From positions 186,001-250,000 of the forward strand of contig CP075525.1 in NCBI GenBank assembly GCA_025808415.1: 64,000 nucleotides of DNA. Reading direction: 5' to 3'. Below, one piece after another: positions 53,119 to 62,062 of the stretch. The position numbers were made by a program, and so were the translations under genes. Position 1 is the first letter of the stretch; the number at the start of each line of letters is the position of its first letter. This DNA is from Cyclobacteriaceae bacterium. GTDB taxonomy: Bacteria; Bacteroidota; Bacteroidia; Cytophagales; Cyclobacteriaceae. The notes beneath the pieces were generated by a model, which worked only from the letters and a program-made list of their open reading frames with translations, made no database searches and was not told the DNA's origin.

Positions 53119-54510
53119 TCAGGCGTTGCTCAAGGTTATAGTAAACGTGGTGCCCTGCCCATACTCTGAGTTAACCGAAATACTTCCATTAATTTTTAAC
53201 AACGCTTCTTTTACAATGTACAAACCAAGTCCGGTGCCTTCAACTTTGGTTTCTGCCCGGTAAAACATTTCGAAAATCCGAGGTAAAGCCTCCTTTTGTA
53301 TTCCCCGGCCATTGTCTTCAACAATTATTTCCACATTGCGCCCGGTGCGTTTAAAAGCAACGCGGATAATTGGTTTGGGCTGATGGATATTGTGGTATTT
53401 AACTGCGTTTGAGATCAGGTTGCCCAGGATAATTTTCATTTGGGCATAGTCGGAACTAAATATATTTTCCGGATCGGCCGCATAGTCAAGTTCAATAGAA
53501 GGTGCATTTTGATTAAACTTTACATCGGCAATGGTATCTTTAAGGAGGTTATTGAAATCAATGGTTTCGATTTTCAGATCAAGCTTCTTGCTCCGCGATA
53601 ACTTGAGGATGTCGGTAATTACCGAATCAAGTCGTTTTATACGCTCTTCAATCATGCCCATGTAGCGCAACGTAGTTTCATCAGTAAGTTCAAGCCGGGC
53701 AACATTGGTTATTCCTAAAATGGATGCAATGGGCGAGCGCAGGTCGTGCGATGTGCTGTACATAAAGCTGTCCAGTTCTTTGTTTAATTTATTTAAACGT
53801 TCACGCTCATCTTCTAACAACCAAACCACCATGCCCAGGCCGGCCAGGGTAATCAATACCAGTTCAACCATGCCAAAGAAGAATGGGAAACGGAACGCAT
53901 GACCCAGGTAATTAAAGACAGCCACCGAAAAGTAGTAGCTATAGGTTAGGCCGTATAAGAAAAAGGAAATAACCAGTATACGCTGGCCAATGCCACGCGT
54001 AAAAACAGGGCTTTGCATGGCTATAATACCGGCCGCAAGAAAACTTGCCGCTATAACAAGGTACCTCAGGCCAACCCGCAACAAGTAGCGGTTAAGTGAT
54101 CCTTCTGTACCCGGGGTATCATAATATGCCCAAATCGTTACAAAGCTAATACCCGCTATAAGGGCTGCCGAACCAATAATAAAGGATCGCTTAAAAGATT
54201 TTTTTCGGATGATTTCCTGAAGCCCGATAATCAGGAAGAATGCATGTAGGAATATTCCACATTGCGACAAGAATGAAGCCACCAGTCGGATACCGTCATT
54301 CTTATTGTAGCCGTATAGCGTACTAAACCCCAGCGAAAATGCGGCCAGGGAAAAAAAACCAAAGCTCCACGCCCAGGTTTTCATAAAACGCCTTCTGTAA
54401 ACGTAACTGAAATACACAAAAGCAATGGCGACCACCAGGGCAATTATGGTTTCCGCCAGGTAAGTGGCCGCAGTGCGCGCTATTATTTCATTCGACAAAC
54501 CTTCAAACAT
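53119..54510 (-). CDS. Membrane sensor histidine kinase
   Basis: 463 residues from ATG 54510; the frame runs on to 54561, but that part enters degraded repeat DNA. Seven hydrophobic spans (about 12-235) resemble the 7TM sensor layout. The HisKA helix has FMYSTSHDLRSPIASILGI with the phospho-histidine, and the ATPase domain has NLISNAVKYHN, VEDNGRGIQKEALPRIFEMF and GTGLGLYIVKEAL. Orphan: no regulator is next to it. Convergent with the pseudouridine synthase (1 base apart). Confidence 0.92.
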   Translation of the reverse strand: MFEGLSNEIIARTAATYLAETIIALVVAIAFVYFSYVYRRRFMKTWAWSFGFFSLAAFSLGFSTLYGYNKNDGIRLVASFLSQCGIFLHAFFLIIGLQEIIRKKSFKRSFIIGSAALIAGISFVTIWAYYDTPGTEGSLNRYLLRVGLRYLVIAASFLAAGIIAMQSPVFTRGIGQRILVISFFLYGLTYSYYFSVAVFNYLGHAFRFPFFFGMVELVLITLAGLGMVVWLLEDERERLNKLNKELDSFMYSTSHDLRSPIASILGITNVARLELTDETTLRYMGMIEERIKRLDSVITDILKLSRSKKLDLKIETIDFNNLLKDTIADVKFNQNAPSIELDYAADPENIFSSDYAQMKIILGNLISNAVKYHNIHQPKPIIRVAFKRTGRNVEIIVEDNGRGIQKEALPRIFEMFYRAETKVEGTGLGLYIVKEALLKINGSISVNSEYGQGTTFTITLSNA

Positions 54511-54568
54511 TATAGGGGCATCAGTTTGGAAAATTAGCCACAAAAAACGGCAAACCAACAACAGATGG

Positions 54569-54633
54569 GTGCGTCCCTTAGGCTACGGGTGATTAATGGA
54601 TTGGCTTTGCAGGATGTATACAAAATAAGGCAT
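54569..54633 (-). pseudogene. Remnant 5' end of a second GIY-YIG gene
   Basis: From ATG 54633 the first 11 codons equal those of the intact gene at 55004. The next few bases are still vaguely similar (GATTAATGGATTGGC against GATTGGTTGATTTGGC on the plus strand), and then the frame stops (MPYFVYILQSQSINHP). A decayed or overwritten older copy. The left boundary is approximate. Confidence 0.6.
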
Positions 54634-54679
54634 AAAAAAACCCCAGTAAGTTACTGAGGTTTGTGGTGACGGAGGGAAT
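54601..54679. repeat. 79-bp direct repeat, copy A (tRNA end, terminator, GIY-YIG start)
   Basis: Identical over all 79 bases to 54972-55050, at a distance of 371 bp. On the minus strand it reads: last 16 nucleotides of tRNA-Phe, its terminator, and ATG plus 10 further codons (MPYFVYILQSQ) of the GIY-YIG gene. Beyond the repeat the copy continues only as SINHP and a stop. Confidence 0.95.
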
Positions 54680-54725
54680 GCTGACGCTTCGGTCAGCACC
54701 CTGACTGGCGGTAGCCACGTCAGGG
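54680..54725. other. Twin hairpins between GIY-YIG stop and repeat copy A
   Basis: GCTGAC-gcttcg-GTCAGC (54680-54697) is followed by CCCTGAC-TGGC-ggta-GCCA-c-GTCAGGG (54699-54725). Both stems share CTGAC/GTCAG. The second includes the stop codon of the nuclease gene. They may be element ends or a terminator; no U-run. Confidence 0.6.
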
Positions 54726-55004
54726 TTGAACCGAAACGAGCAAGGCGTGGTGATGGGATGGGTATTTTATCATGAATTCGATTAACCTTTCATTCGAGAG
54801 GTTTTTGAGTTTTAGCTCCAGTCCGTAGGCCTCTTTTTTAGTGGGTTTTGTTGTACACCACACAAGGTTCCAGGGTTTGAATTTTTTCGAATATGTAACC
54901 TTTCCGGAGTTGTGTTCAGTCAGCCTTCGTATGAGGTCATCAGTATGTCCTTTATAAAAGGATTGGTTGATTTGGCTTTGCAGGATGTATACAAAATAAG
55001 GCAT
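54720..55004 (-). CDS. Small GIY-YIG nuclease downstream of tRNA-Phe
   Basis: 94 residues from ATG 55004, the first codon after the terminator T-run; a longer frame to 55064 would read into the tRNA. The GIY-YIG fold is shown by YFVYIL (GIY strand), FYKGHTDDLIRRLTEHNSG (YIG strand, catalytic Arg helix) and KKEAYGLELKLKNL (catalytic Glu). It belongs to the stand-alone UPF0213/YhbQ-like group. Its start region is duplicated 371 bp away with the tRNA end, so the gene may be part of a mobile cassette. Confidence 0.88.
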   Translation of the reverse strand: MPYFVYILQSQINQSFYKGHTDDLIRRLTEHNSGKVTYSKKFKPWNLVWCTTKPTKKEAYGLELKLKNLSNERLIEFMIKYPSHHHALLVSVQP

Positions 55005-55050
55005 AAAAAAACCCCAGTAAGTTACTGAGGTTTGTGGTGACGGAGGGAAT
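54972..55050. repeat. 79-bp direct repeat, copy B
   Basis: Intact partner of copy A. It covers the tRNA-Phe 3' end from within the T-loop, the terminator and the first 11 codons of the GIY-YIG gene. The break point in the T-loop is where many integrases recombine. Confidence 0.95.
55005..55033 (-). terminator. Intrinsic terminator of tRNA-Phe
   Basis: On the minus strand: AACCTCAGT-aactt-ACTGGGGTT followed by a T-run, one G-U pair. It begins 2 bases after the tRNA discriminator and ends on the ATG of the nuclease gene. Copied in repeat A at 54634-54662. Confidence 0.85.
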
Positions 55051-55107
55051 TGAACCCCCGACACAAGGATTTTCAGTCCTTTGCTCTACCAACTGAGCTA
55101 CGTCACC
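55035..55107 (-). tRNA. tRNA-Phe (GAA)
   Basis: 73 nt with a full cloverleaf: acceptor GGTGACG/CGTCACC, D-arm GCTC..GAGC, anticodon stem AAGGA/TCCTT with loop CTGAAAA (anticodon GAA), T-arm with TTCAATT loop, discriminator A. CCA is not encoded (ACA follows). Confidence 0.97.
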
Positions 55108-55116
55108 GGGATAAAT

Positions 55117-55137
55117 CTGCCCTGAGCATTATTCAGG
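55117..55137. other. Hairpin in the tRNA-Phe leader
   Basis: CCCTGA-gcattat-TCAGGG lies between the predicted tRNA transcription start and the tRNA 5' end. Possibly an RNase processing landmark. Confidence 0.4.
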
Positions 55138-55142
55138 GGGCA

Positions 55143-55173
55143 CAAAAGTATGTATTTTTAGATTCGGTGCAAA
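55143..55173 (-). promoter_or_regulatory. Promoter of tRNA-Phe
   Basis: On the minus strand: TTTG, 19 bases, TACTTTTG. This is a full match to the Bacteroidota housekeeping promoter. The start point would lie near 55135, about 28 bases before the tRNA. Confidence 0.8.
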
Positions 55174-55182
55174 ACCGGGCTG

Positions 55183-55190
55183 TATTTTTG
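55183..55190 (+). promoter_or_regulatory. -7 element of the Fe-S oxidoreductase operon
   Basis: TATTTTTG, 32 bases before the ATG at 55223. The upstream TTTA at 55157-55160 is a poor -33. Its region overlaps the divergent tRNA promoter. Confidence 0.45.
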
Positions 55191-55222
55191 GATTTCAGGA
55201 TTTTGGGAATTAACTATCACGC

Positions 55223-56524
55223 ATGATTCAACAGGTTGTATTTATTCTGGCCTTTCTGGTGTTTGCATACTTTATCCGCAAACGCATACTCTTGATTCGT
55301 TCAGGTATTCAACTGGGAAAAGTAATCCCGACAACAGGCGATACTTCATTGCGATGGAAGAACATGATTTTGGTGGCCTTCGGACAGAAAAAAATGTTCA
55401 AGCGTTTAGTGCCAGCCATTCTTCACCTGTTCATATATGTCGGATTTCTGGTTATAAACCTGGAAGTGCTCGAGTTTGTCATTGATGGGGTAGCCGGAAC
55501 ACATCGGGTGTTTGCGCCTTACCTTGGTTCAGTCTACCCGGTGCTGATGAACGTCTTTGAATTTCTTGCTATTGCCGTTCTCTTGTCGTGTGTGTTTTTC
55601 CTTATCAGAAGAAATATTCTTAAGGTACCCAGGTTCTGGTCGGCTGAAATGACGCGTTGGCCCCGCCTCGATGCCAACCTGATTCTGGTAGTAGAAATTA
55701 TTTTGATGTTCGCCATTCTCTTTATGAATGCTGCCGATCAAATCCTTCAAGCCAGAGATGCGCACTACACTTCGACTGGCACCCTCTTCTTTAGCAGCCA
55801 GTTGGCCCCCATCCTTCAAAACCTCAATACCTCAACGCTTATAATTGTTGAACGAGCAGCATGGTGGTTTCATATTGTCGGTATTCTGGGGTTTGCGGTG
55901 TATGTAACCTACTCCAAGCACCTGCATATCTTCATGGCTTTTCCCAACACCTATTTTGCTAAGCTTGAACCGAAGGGCCATGCCAATAATATGCCGGTAG
56001 TAACAAATGAAGTAAAGTCTATGCTCGGCCTTGCTGAGGTTGCGGCAACACCACCTGCAGAACCCGGAAGATTTGGAGCAAAAGATGTTAATGACCTTTC
56101 ACGGATAAATCTTATGGCTGCGTTTGCGTGTACGGAGTGTGGACGATGTACATCCGAGTGCCCGGCTAACCTTACCGGTAAAAAACTATCACCACGAAAA
56201 ATTATGATGGACACGCGCGATCGTGTAGAAGAAGTTTCAAAAAGCATGGCATCGGGCGGAGCGGGATTAAACGATGGTAAATCGCTGTTGGGTGATTACA
56301 TCACCAAAGAAGAAATTAATGCCTGCACAAGTTGCAATGCTTGTGTGGAGGCTTGTCCGGTAATGATTAATCCACTCGAAATTATTCTGGAGATGAGAAG
56401 ATATGTGGCTATGGAAGAATCCGGCTCGCCCGCTTCATGGAATTCTATGTTTCAAAACATTGAAACGAATTTTGCTCCATGGAAATTTTCACCCAGCGAC
56501 AGGTTTAACTGGGCTAAAGATTAA
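55223..56524 (+). CDS. Membrane 4Fe-4S oxidoreductase subunit (HdrC/GlpC-like)
   Basis: 433 residues. Five to six hydrophobic spans in the first about 260 residues form a membrane domain of the nitrate reductase gamma type. The cytoplasmic tail has two 4Fe-4S clusters, CTECGRCTSECP (about 297-308) and CTSCNACVEACP (about 373-384). With the CCG-domain protein at 56988 it resembles a membrane heterodisulfide-reductase-like or quinone-linked dehydrogenase complex. Substrate unknown. Confidence 0.9.
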   Translation: MIQQVVFILAFLVFAYFIRKRILLIRSGIQLGKVIPTTGDTSLRWKNMILVAFGQKKMFKRLVPAILHLFIYVGFLVINLEVLEFVIDGVAGTHRVFAPYLGSVYPVLMNVFEFLAIAVLLSCVFFLIRRNILKVPRFWSAEMTRWPRLDANLILVVEIILMFAILFMNAADQILQARDAHYTSTGTLFFSSQLAPILQNLNTSTLIIVERAAWWFHIVGILGFAVYVTYSKHLHIFMAFPNTYFAKLEPKGHANNMPVVTNEVKSMLGLAEVAATPPAEPGRFGAKDVNDLSRINLMAAFACTECGRCTSECPANLTGKKLSPRKIMMDTRDRVEEVSKSMASGGAGLNDGKSLLGDYITKEEINACTSCNACVEACPVMINPLEIILEMRRYVAMEESGSPASWNSMFQNIETNFAPWKFSPSDRFNWAKD

Positions 56525-56526
56525 TC

Positions 56527-56976
56527 ATGAAAAATCTTTTTGATCGGAACGATTCACAGGAAATCCTTAACCGGATTGAAAAGCTAACGCCTGAAACGCA
56601 ACGGTTATGGGGTAAGATGGATGTAGCGCAAATGCTTGCACACTGTTCCAAATTGCTTCGTATTGCGCGCGGACTGGAAAAACCTAAGCGAAGTGTACTC
56701 GGTATTCTGCTGGGCTGGATGGTGAAGGAAACTTTTTTCGGAGCCAAGCCCCATCCTAAAAACAGCCCCACGGATAAAACATTGATCGTGGCTGATCAAA
56801 AAATATTTGAAGAAGAAAAAAAAACACTGATTGAACACATCAAGGCATTTTCAGAAGGTGGTCCGCAAAAGTGCACCACACACCCCAATCCATTTTTCGG
56901 AAAATTAGCACCTGAAGAATGGGCACGGGGACAGTACAAACACCTTGATCACCATCTTCAACAATTCGGAGTATAA
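56527..56976 (+). CDS. DUF1569 (DinB-like) protein
   Basis: 149 residues. A four-helix-bundle protein of the DinB-like superfamily; GKMDVAQMLAHCSKLL near residue 30 and YKHLDHHLQQFG at the end give the histidines that bind metal in related proteins. Embedded between the two subunits of the Fe-S oxidoreductase, 2 bases after one and 11 before the other. Its role there is unknown. Confidence 0.85.
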   Translation: MKNLFDRNDSQEILNRIEKLTPETQRLWGKMDVAQMLAHCSKLLRIARGLEKPKRSVLGILLGWMVKETFFGAKPHPKNSPTDKTLIVADQKIFEEEKKTLIEHIKAFSEGGPQKCTTHPNPFFGKLAPEEWARGQYKHLDHHLQQFGV

Positions 56977-56987
56977 ATTATAACGGA

Positions 56988-57770
56988 ATGAACGTACCTA
57001 CACTTGCTGAGCTTACCGCGAAAGGAGAAACACCTGAAATACTTTTTTGGGTTGGATGTGCCGGATCGTTTGACGATCGGTACAAACGCGTTACCAAAGC
57101 CTTTGTGAAAATATTAAATGCCGTAGACGTAAAGTTTGCTGTACTGGGTACAGAAGAAACATGCACGGGAGATCCGGCCAGGCGTGCCGGCAATGAATTT
57201 CTTTTTCAGATGCAGGCCATGAATAATATTCAGGTGTTAAATGGATACGGAGTAAAGAAAATCGTAACAGCCTGCCCCCATTGCTTCAATACAATAAAAA
57301 ATGAATACCCCGAACTTGGTGGCAACTATGAAGTGATTCATCACGCCACATTTCTTCAGGAATTAATTGCATCTGGAAAAATAAAAATGGCGGAAGGACA
57401 ATCCTTCAAAGGAAAGAAAATCACCTATCATGATTCCTGCTATTTGGGGCGCGCCAATAATATTTATGAGGCCCCGCGTGAAGTGCTGGAGGCACTGGAT
57501 GCTGACCTGGTGGAAATGAAACGCTGTCGCACAACCGGACTGTGTTGTGGAGCAGGAGGAGCGCAGATGTTTAAGGATGCAGAAAGCGGAAAGAAAGAAA
57601 TTAACACTGAGCGCACCGAAGAAGCCCTCGCAACAGGTGCTACCACCATCGCTGTTGCCTGTCCTTTCTGCCTGACTATGATGACAGATGGTGTTAAGAC
57701 GAAGGAGCGGGAAGCCGATGTTAAAGTAAAAGATCTGGCCGAACTTATCGCGGAGGCGAAAGGTTTATAG
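56988..57770 (+). CDS. CCG-domain Fe-S oxidoreductase subunit (HdrB/GlpC-like)
   Basis: 260 residues, two cysteine-rich CCG domains. The first has GCAGSF, the EETCTGDPARR cysteine and ACPHCFNTIKNEYP; the second has HDSCYLGR, TTGLCCGAGGAQMF and ACPFCLTMM. CCG domains hold a [4Fe-4S] or non-cubane cluster and carry the catalytic site in heterodisulfide reductase. Pairs with the membrane subunit at 55223. The substrate is not shown by the sequence. Confidence 0.93.
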   Translation: MNVPTLAELTAKGETPEILFWVGCAGSFDDRYKRVTKAFVKILNAVDVKFAVLGTEETCTGDPARRAGNEFLFQMQAMNNIQVLNGYGVKKIVTACPHCFNTIKNEYPELGGNYEVIHHATFLQELIASGKIKMAEGQSFKGKKITYHDSCYLGRANNIYEAPREVLEALDADLVEMKRCRTTGLCCGAGGAQMFKDAESGKKEINTERTEEALATGATTIAVACPFCLTMMTDGVKTKEREADVKVKDLAELIAEAKGL

Positions 57771-57793
57771 ATTGTTGGAGAAATTTAATTTCA

Positions 57794-57887
57794 GTGTACT
57801 CAAACAGCGCCTCGGCCAATCTTTGGCCTGGAGAGGGAAGTGCGGATTGGGCGTAGCGATGGATGAGTACACGGGGCCACGCGGCCC
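57794..57887. ncRNA. Structured intergenic stretch, possible small RNA
   Basis: Within the 166-base gap after the CCG gene an outer stem GTGTACTC (57794-57801)/GAGTACAC (57865-57872) encloses GGCCAA-tct-TTGGCC (57814-57828). It is followed at once by GGGCC-acgc-GGCCC (57874-57887). The GC content is above that of the neighbouring gaps. Strand and function unknown. Confidence 0.35.
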
Positions 57888-57936
57888 TGGAGCATGTTCG
57901 AGGATTATTATCATAGAAAATTAAGATAAGAAAGAG

Positions 57937-58434
57937 ATGTTCGTACCCTTCAATACCCTGCCAGATTCAGCCCGTGTTTGGATCTATCAATCCACACGTA
58001 AGTTTACTGCGCAGGAACAAAACACAATTTCAACTACACTCCACGCGTTTACAAGCCAATGGAGTGCGCATAACCAACCCCTAAAATCATCGTTTGCCGT
58101 TTTGCACGATCATTTTATTGTGTTGGCGGTTGATGAATCCAACACTGGTGCAAGCGGGTGTTCAATTGATAGTTCGGTAGCCGTTGTACGACAGTTGTGC
58201 AACCAACTTCAGGTCGATTTGCTTAACAGGACAACCGTAATGTTTTTAGTTAATCATCAAGTAATGCCGGTCGCCATGGCCGATTTAAAAAAAACGCATG
58301 AGGAAGGATTATGGAACAGTGAAACGATTGTAATGGACAATACGGTGCCTACCAAAGGTAGGCTTCTTTCGGACTGGATGCGCAAAGCAAATGAAACTTG
58401 GTTAAAACGCTACCTGCCCGCTGCCGTGATATAG
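57937..58434 (+). CDS. Conserved hypothetical protein
   Basis: 165 residues, soluble alpha/beta (FVPFNTLPDSARVWIYQSTR at the start, SSFAVLHDHFIVLAVDE in the middle). It resembles a Bacteroidota family sometimes labelled ABC transporter ATPase, but no Walker motif is present, so that name would be wrong. Function unknown. Confidence 0.75.
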   Translation: MFVPFNTLPDSARVWIYQSTRKFTAQEQNTISTTLHAFTSQWSAHNQPLKSSFAVLHDHFIVLAVDESNTGASGCSIDSSVAVVRQLCNQLQVDLLNRTTVMFLVNHQVMPVAMADLKKTHEEGLWNSETIVMDNTVPTKGRLLSDWMRKANETWLKRYLPAAVI

Positions 58435-58483
58435 AACGCTGAATATTGTTTTTTTTGTAGTTTTAACGCTTAGTCGTTCATAT

Positions 58484-60517
58484 ATGAGGTTACTGTTATT
58501 TGTTGGGTTAGGGATGCTCGTAATCGGCTGTAGCGTGGAGAAAAAGGCCACCAAGGCCTTTATGCGAGGTGAGTACCAAAACGCCATCAACCTTTTCAAC
58601 AAAAGCAAGCCGAAAGAACCAGCCAAGGCCAATTATTTCGTTGGTGAATCCTACCGGCTTTCTAACCGCATAAAAGAAGCTGAAACCTATTATGCCAAAG
58701 CCGGTGGTGCCGGTGTTGATAAAGATTCTGTTCAATTTTACTACGCCCAATCGCTCAAGGCCAACACAAAATACAACGACTCACGCAAGCAGTTGGAAGA
58801 ACTGATCAAGCGCACTTCAAACGAAAAACTTAAGGATCGGGCACAAGTTGAACTCAATGGTTTAGCCTCGCTTGAAAAATTACGCGAAAGGGGAAGTTAT
58901 TATAAAGTCAGGAACCTGGAACTGTTAAATACGCCTGCAAGCGAATATGCGCCTGCTTACTTAAACAACGAATTGTATTTTACATCATCCCGTGGCAACG
59001 GTAAAATCTACGAAGCCGAAGGCAAGCCGTTCACCGCGCTCTTTAAGGTAGCCACACGCGGTGCCAATGTTGACGTAACAACCATCCAGCCTTTGCCGCA
59101 AGGTATTAACGATGATTTACGAAATGTGGGCTGCGCTACCTTTACGCCCGATGGCCGTACCATGGTATTTGCCATGGGCAACACCCGTAAGAAAAAGGGC
59201 GGAGCAGATGTAGACCTTTACTTGTCACGTTTCAGAAATGGCGTATGGGGAGAACCTCAACGCTTAAACATCAATACCCAATTTAAAGACGAGTACGATG
59301 CGGTGGCACGCCACAACAGCTGGGATTCCTCACCGGCTTTTGCGCCCGATGGCCGCACACTTTACTTTGCCTCTAATCGGCCGGGCGGATATGGCGGCAT
59401 CGATTTATATTCCGCACAAATGGATTCGCGCGGCAGGTTTTCACGCGTAAGGAATCTTGGCCCTGAAATTAACACAGCAGGCAATGAATTGTTCCCTTAT
59501 GTGTCGGAAGACGGTAAACTTTATTTTGCATCCGATGGGCACCCGGGTTTTGGCGGGCTCGATTTGTTTGTAGTGAAACGCGCCAGCGGCAAAACAACAA
59601 TCGAAAACTTAGGTGAACCGATGAACTCACCGGCCGATGATTTTGGAATATTTTTATTCCGTCCTGATCGTGGCTTCTTTACCTCCAACCGTGAGGGTGG
59701 AAAAGGAGATGACGATATCTATACTTTTGTAAACGAAGACCCCAACCTGAAGGTAGTGAACTACTTCCTGGCGGGTGTTACCTATACCCCGATTACCGAC
59801 AGCACCTTACAGATTTTACCAAATGTCAGGGTTTCGCTTGTCGACATGCAAGGTGATGTTATGCAGGATTATGTTACCGGCAACGATGGTAAGTTTTTAT
59901 TTCGTGTGTATGAAAACGAAGATTATAATTTGATTGGTGAAACGGACGGCTACCTGGTAAAGCGCCAGCTTTATACAACCAAAGGCAAATCGGTTGATCC
60001 GGCAACACTAAAAGACTTAGTTACCAACATTACGCTGGATACCTTGATGATCCTCGATAAAATCGAGATCAACAAAATATTCAGGCTGGAAAATATTTAT
60101 TTCGATTTTGACAAGTATGACATTCGTGCGGATGCCGCAAAAGAACTTGATAAACTTGTTCAGCTTTTGATTGATAACCCCGAGATAAAAATTGAAATGG
60201 GTTCGCACACCGACAGTATAGGTTCACTGGTTTACAACTACGAGCTTTCTAAGAACCGCGCAGAGTCTACTGTGAAATACCTTATTTCAAAAGGCATTGC
60301 CCCCGACCGTTTGGTGGCAAAAGGCTATGGTGAAGAAGTGCCGATTGCACGCAACACCAACCCCGATGGTACCGATAACCCGGAAGGCCGCGCGCGAAAC
60401 CGGAGAACAGAATTTAAAATTCTCGAAGTAGGTGTAATGCCCAAACCCCTCAGCGATGACGAGTTTGACGAAGACAAGTATTTCAAGAAGGGCACAGAGT
60501 TGAAGCGAAATAATTAG
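58484..60517 (+). CDS. PorE-like OmpA-family lipoprotein (type IX secretion)
   Basis: 677 residues. Lipobox VIGCS (Cys 16), TPR-type helices (about 20-130), a PD40 propeller (about 150-420; [49 protein letters not shown]), a carboxypeptidase-regulatory-like domain (about 440-520) and a C-terminal OmpA domain ([20 protein letters not shown] ... [10 protein letters not shown]). This is the domain order I recall for PorE, which links the T9SS to peptidoglycan. Other TPR-PD40-OmpA paralogues exist in Bacteroidota, so the symbol is withheld. Confidence 0.88.
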   Translation: MRLLLFVGLGMLVIGCSVEKKATKAFMRGEYQNAINLFNKSKPKEPAKANYFVGESYRLSNRIKEAETYYAKAGGAGVDKDSVQFYYAQSLKANTKYNDSRKQLEELIKRTSNEKLKDRAQVELNGLASLEKLRERGSYYKVRNLELLNTPASEYAPAYLNNELYFTSSRGNGKIYEAEGKPFTALFKVATRGANVDVTTIQPLPQGINDDLRNVGCATFTPDGRTMVFAMGNTRKKKGGADVDLYLSRFRNGVWGEPQRLNINTQFKDEYDAVARHNSWDSSPAFAPDGRTLYFASNRPGGYGGIDLYSAQMDSRGRFSRVRNLGPEINTAGNELFPYVSEDGKLYFASDGHPGFGGLDLFVVKRASGKTTIENLGEPMNSPADDFGIFLFRPDRGFFTSNREGGKGDDDIYTFVNEDPNLKVVNYFLAGVTYTPITDSTLQILPNVRVSLVDMQGDVMQDYVTGNDGKFLFRVYENEDYNLIGETDGYLVKRQLYTTKGKSVDPATLKDLVTNITLDTLMILDKIEINKIFRLENIYFDFDKYDIRADAAKELDKLVQLLIDNPEIKIEMGSHTDSIGSLVYNYELSKNRAESTVKYLISKGIAPDRLVAKGYGEEVPIARNTNPDGTDNPEGRARNRRTEFKILEVGVMPKPLSDDEFDEDKYFKKGTELKRNN

Positions 60518-60531
60518 CGGGTGTAATCAGC

Positions 60532-60560
60532 AAAAAGCCGGGATCAACAACCGGCTTTTT
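60532..60560 (+). terminator. Intrinsic terminator after the PorE-like gene
   Basis: AAAAAGCCGG, 9-base loop, CCGGCTTTTT. Confidence 0.9.
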
Positions 60561-60575
60561 GTATCTTATCTTTTC

Positions 60576-60583
60576 TACCTTTG
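60576..60583 (+). promoter_or_regulatory. -7 element of fumC
   Basis: TACCTTTG fits TAnnTTTG, 29 bases before the ATG at 60613. The nearest TTTG (60558-60561) is only 14 bases upstream, too close for a standard -33. Confidence 0.5.
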
Positions 60584-60612
60584 AAATCAGGATTTTATTA
60601 AACATTATTTAT

Positions 60613-62007
60613 ATGAGTTACCGCATTGAACATGACACCATGGGCGAAGTAAAAGTACCGTCCGATAAATACTGGGGAGCCCAAACCGAACGCTCGCGCA
60701 ACAACTTTAAAATCGGTCCTGAGGCCAGCATGCCCAAAGAAATTATCTATGCTTTTGCCTATTTAAAAAAGGCAGCAGCTATGGCGAATCATGAACTCGG
60801 GGTTTTATCAGCTGAAAAAAAAGATCTCATCGGCAAGGCTTGCGATGAAATTCTTGCCGGTAAACTGGACGGAGAGTTTCCACTAGTCATCTGGCAAACC
60901 GGTTCGGGAACACAAAGCAACATGAATGTAAATGAGGTGATCGCTTACCGTGCGCACGTTATCAGCGGAGGCAAACTAGCGGACGAGAAAAAAGTTCTGC
61001 ACCCGAATGATGATGTGAACAAATCGCAATCATCAAATGATACCTTCCCTACCGCCATGCACATTGCTGCCTACAAGCTGGTGGTGGAAGTTACGTTGCC
61101 GGGCATGAAAAAACTAAGGGATACACTGGCCAAAAAATCTGCCGCATATAAAGACATTGTAAAAACCGGGCGCACTCATTTCATGGACGCTACCCCGCTT
61201 ACCCTGGGCCAGGAATTTTCGGGTTACGTACAACAACTCGACAACAGCATAAGGGCCATTAACAATGCGTTGGAAATGGTACGTGAACTGGCGCTTGGTG
61301 GAACGGCAGTAGGTACTGGATTGAATGCACCAAAAGATTACGATGTTTTGGTAGCAAAAATGATTGCTGAGTTAACGGGATATCCTTTTATAACCGCTCC
61401 AAACAAATTTGAAGCACTGGCCGCGCACGATGCTATGGTTGAACTTTCCGGAGCCTTAAAGCGTGCATCGGTAGCGTTGATGAAAGTTGCCAATGACATT
61501 CGCATGCTCAGTTCAGGCCCCCGTTGCGGCATTGGCGAAATAATTATACCCGATAACGAACCGGGTTCATCCATTATGCCGGGCAAGGTAAACCCTACAC
61601 AGCCCGAGGCATTAACCATGGTGTGTGCACAGGTAATGGGTAACGATGTGGCCGTTTCCATCGGAGGCGCTACAGGCCATTTTGAACTGAATGTTTTCAA
61701 GCCGGTTATCGCTGCCAATGTACTTCAATCGGCACGGTTGCTGGGCGATGCATGTGTATCGTTTAATGACAAATGTGCAGAAGGTATTGAGCCCAACAAC
61801 CCCGTAATCAAACAGCACCTTGAAAATTCACTGATGCTGGTAACAGCATTGAACACGCATATCGGCTATGAAAATTCAGCTAAGATTGCCAAGAAAGCCC
61901 ATAAGGAAAACAAGACCTTGCGCGAGGCAGCTATCGAATTGGGCCTGCTCACATCCGAGCAGTTTGATGCGTGGGTACAGCCTGGTAAAATGGTCGGAAC
62001 CCTCTGA
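60613..62007 (+). CDS. fumC: Class II fumarate hydratase
   Basis: 464 residues from ATG 60613 (a frame to 60559 runs through the promoter). It interconverts fumarate and malate in the TCA cycle. Substrate motifs are [42 protein letters not shown] and the signature [11 protein letters not shown] with the catalytic serine loop. Full length, own promoter and upstream terminator. Confidence 0.97.
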   Translation: MSYRIEHDTMGEVKVPSDKYWGAQTERSRNNFKIGPEASMPKEIIYAFAYLKKAAAMANHELGVLSAEKKDLIGKACDEILAGKLDGEFPLVIWQTGSGTQSNMNVNEVIAYRAHVISGGKLADEKKVLHPNDDVNKSQSSNDTFPTAMHIAAYKLVVEVTLPGMKKLRDTLAKKSAAYKDIVKTGRTHFMDATPLTLGQEFSGYVQQLDNSIRAINNALEMVRELALGGTAVGTGLNAPKDYDVLVAKMIAELTGYPFITAPNKFEALAAHDAMVELSGALKRASVALMKVANDIRMLSSGPRCGIGEIIIPDNEPGSSIMPGKVNPTQPEALTMVCAQVMGNDVAVSIGGATGHFELNVFKPVIAANVLQSARLLGDACVSFNDKCAEGIEPNNPVIKQHLENSLMLVTALNTHIGYENSAKIAKKAHKENKTLREAAIELGLLTSEQFDAWVQPGKMVGTL

Positions 62008-62032
62008 AAATTAGGATTTTCAAAATATTTCA

Positions 62033-62040
62033 TACCTTTA
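62033..62040 (+). promoter_or_regulatory. Possible -7 element
   Basis: TACCTTTA, one base off TAnnTTTG, 22 bases before the ATG at 62063. Confidence 0.35.
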
Positions 62041-62062
62041 TTAAACTTTTTAAACGATACCC

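Noticed and set aside
54600..55110. Insertion sequence or integrase-driven island at tRNA-Phe
   Set aside because: No transposase or integrase frame between the repeats; only the GIY-YIG gene is there, so it is reported as a mini-cassette instead.
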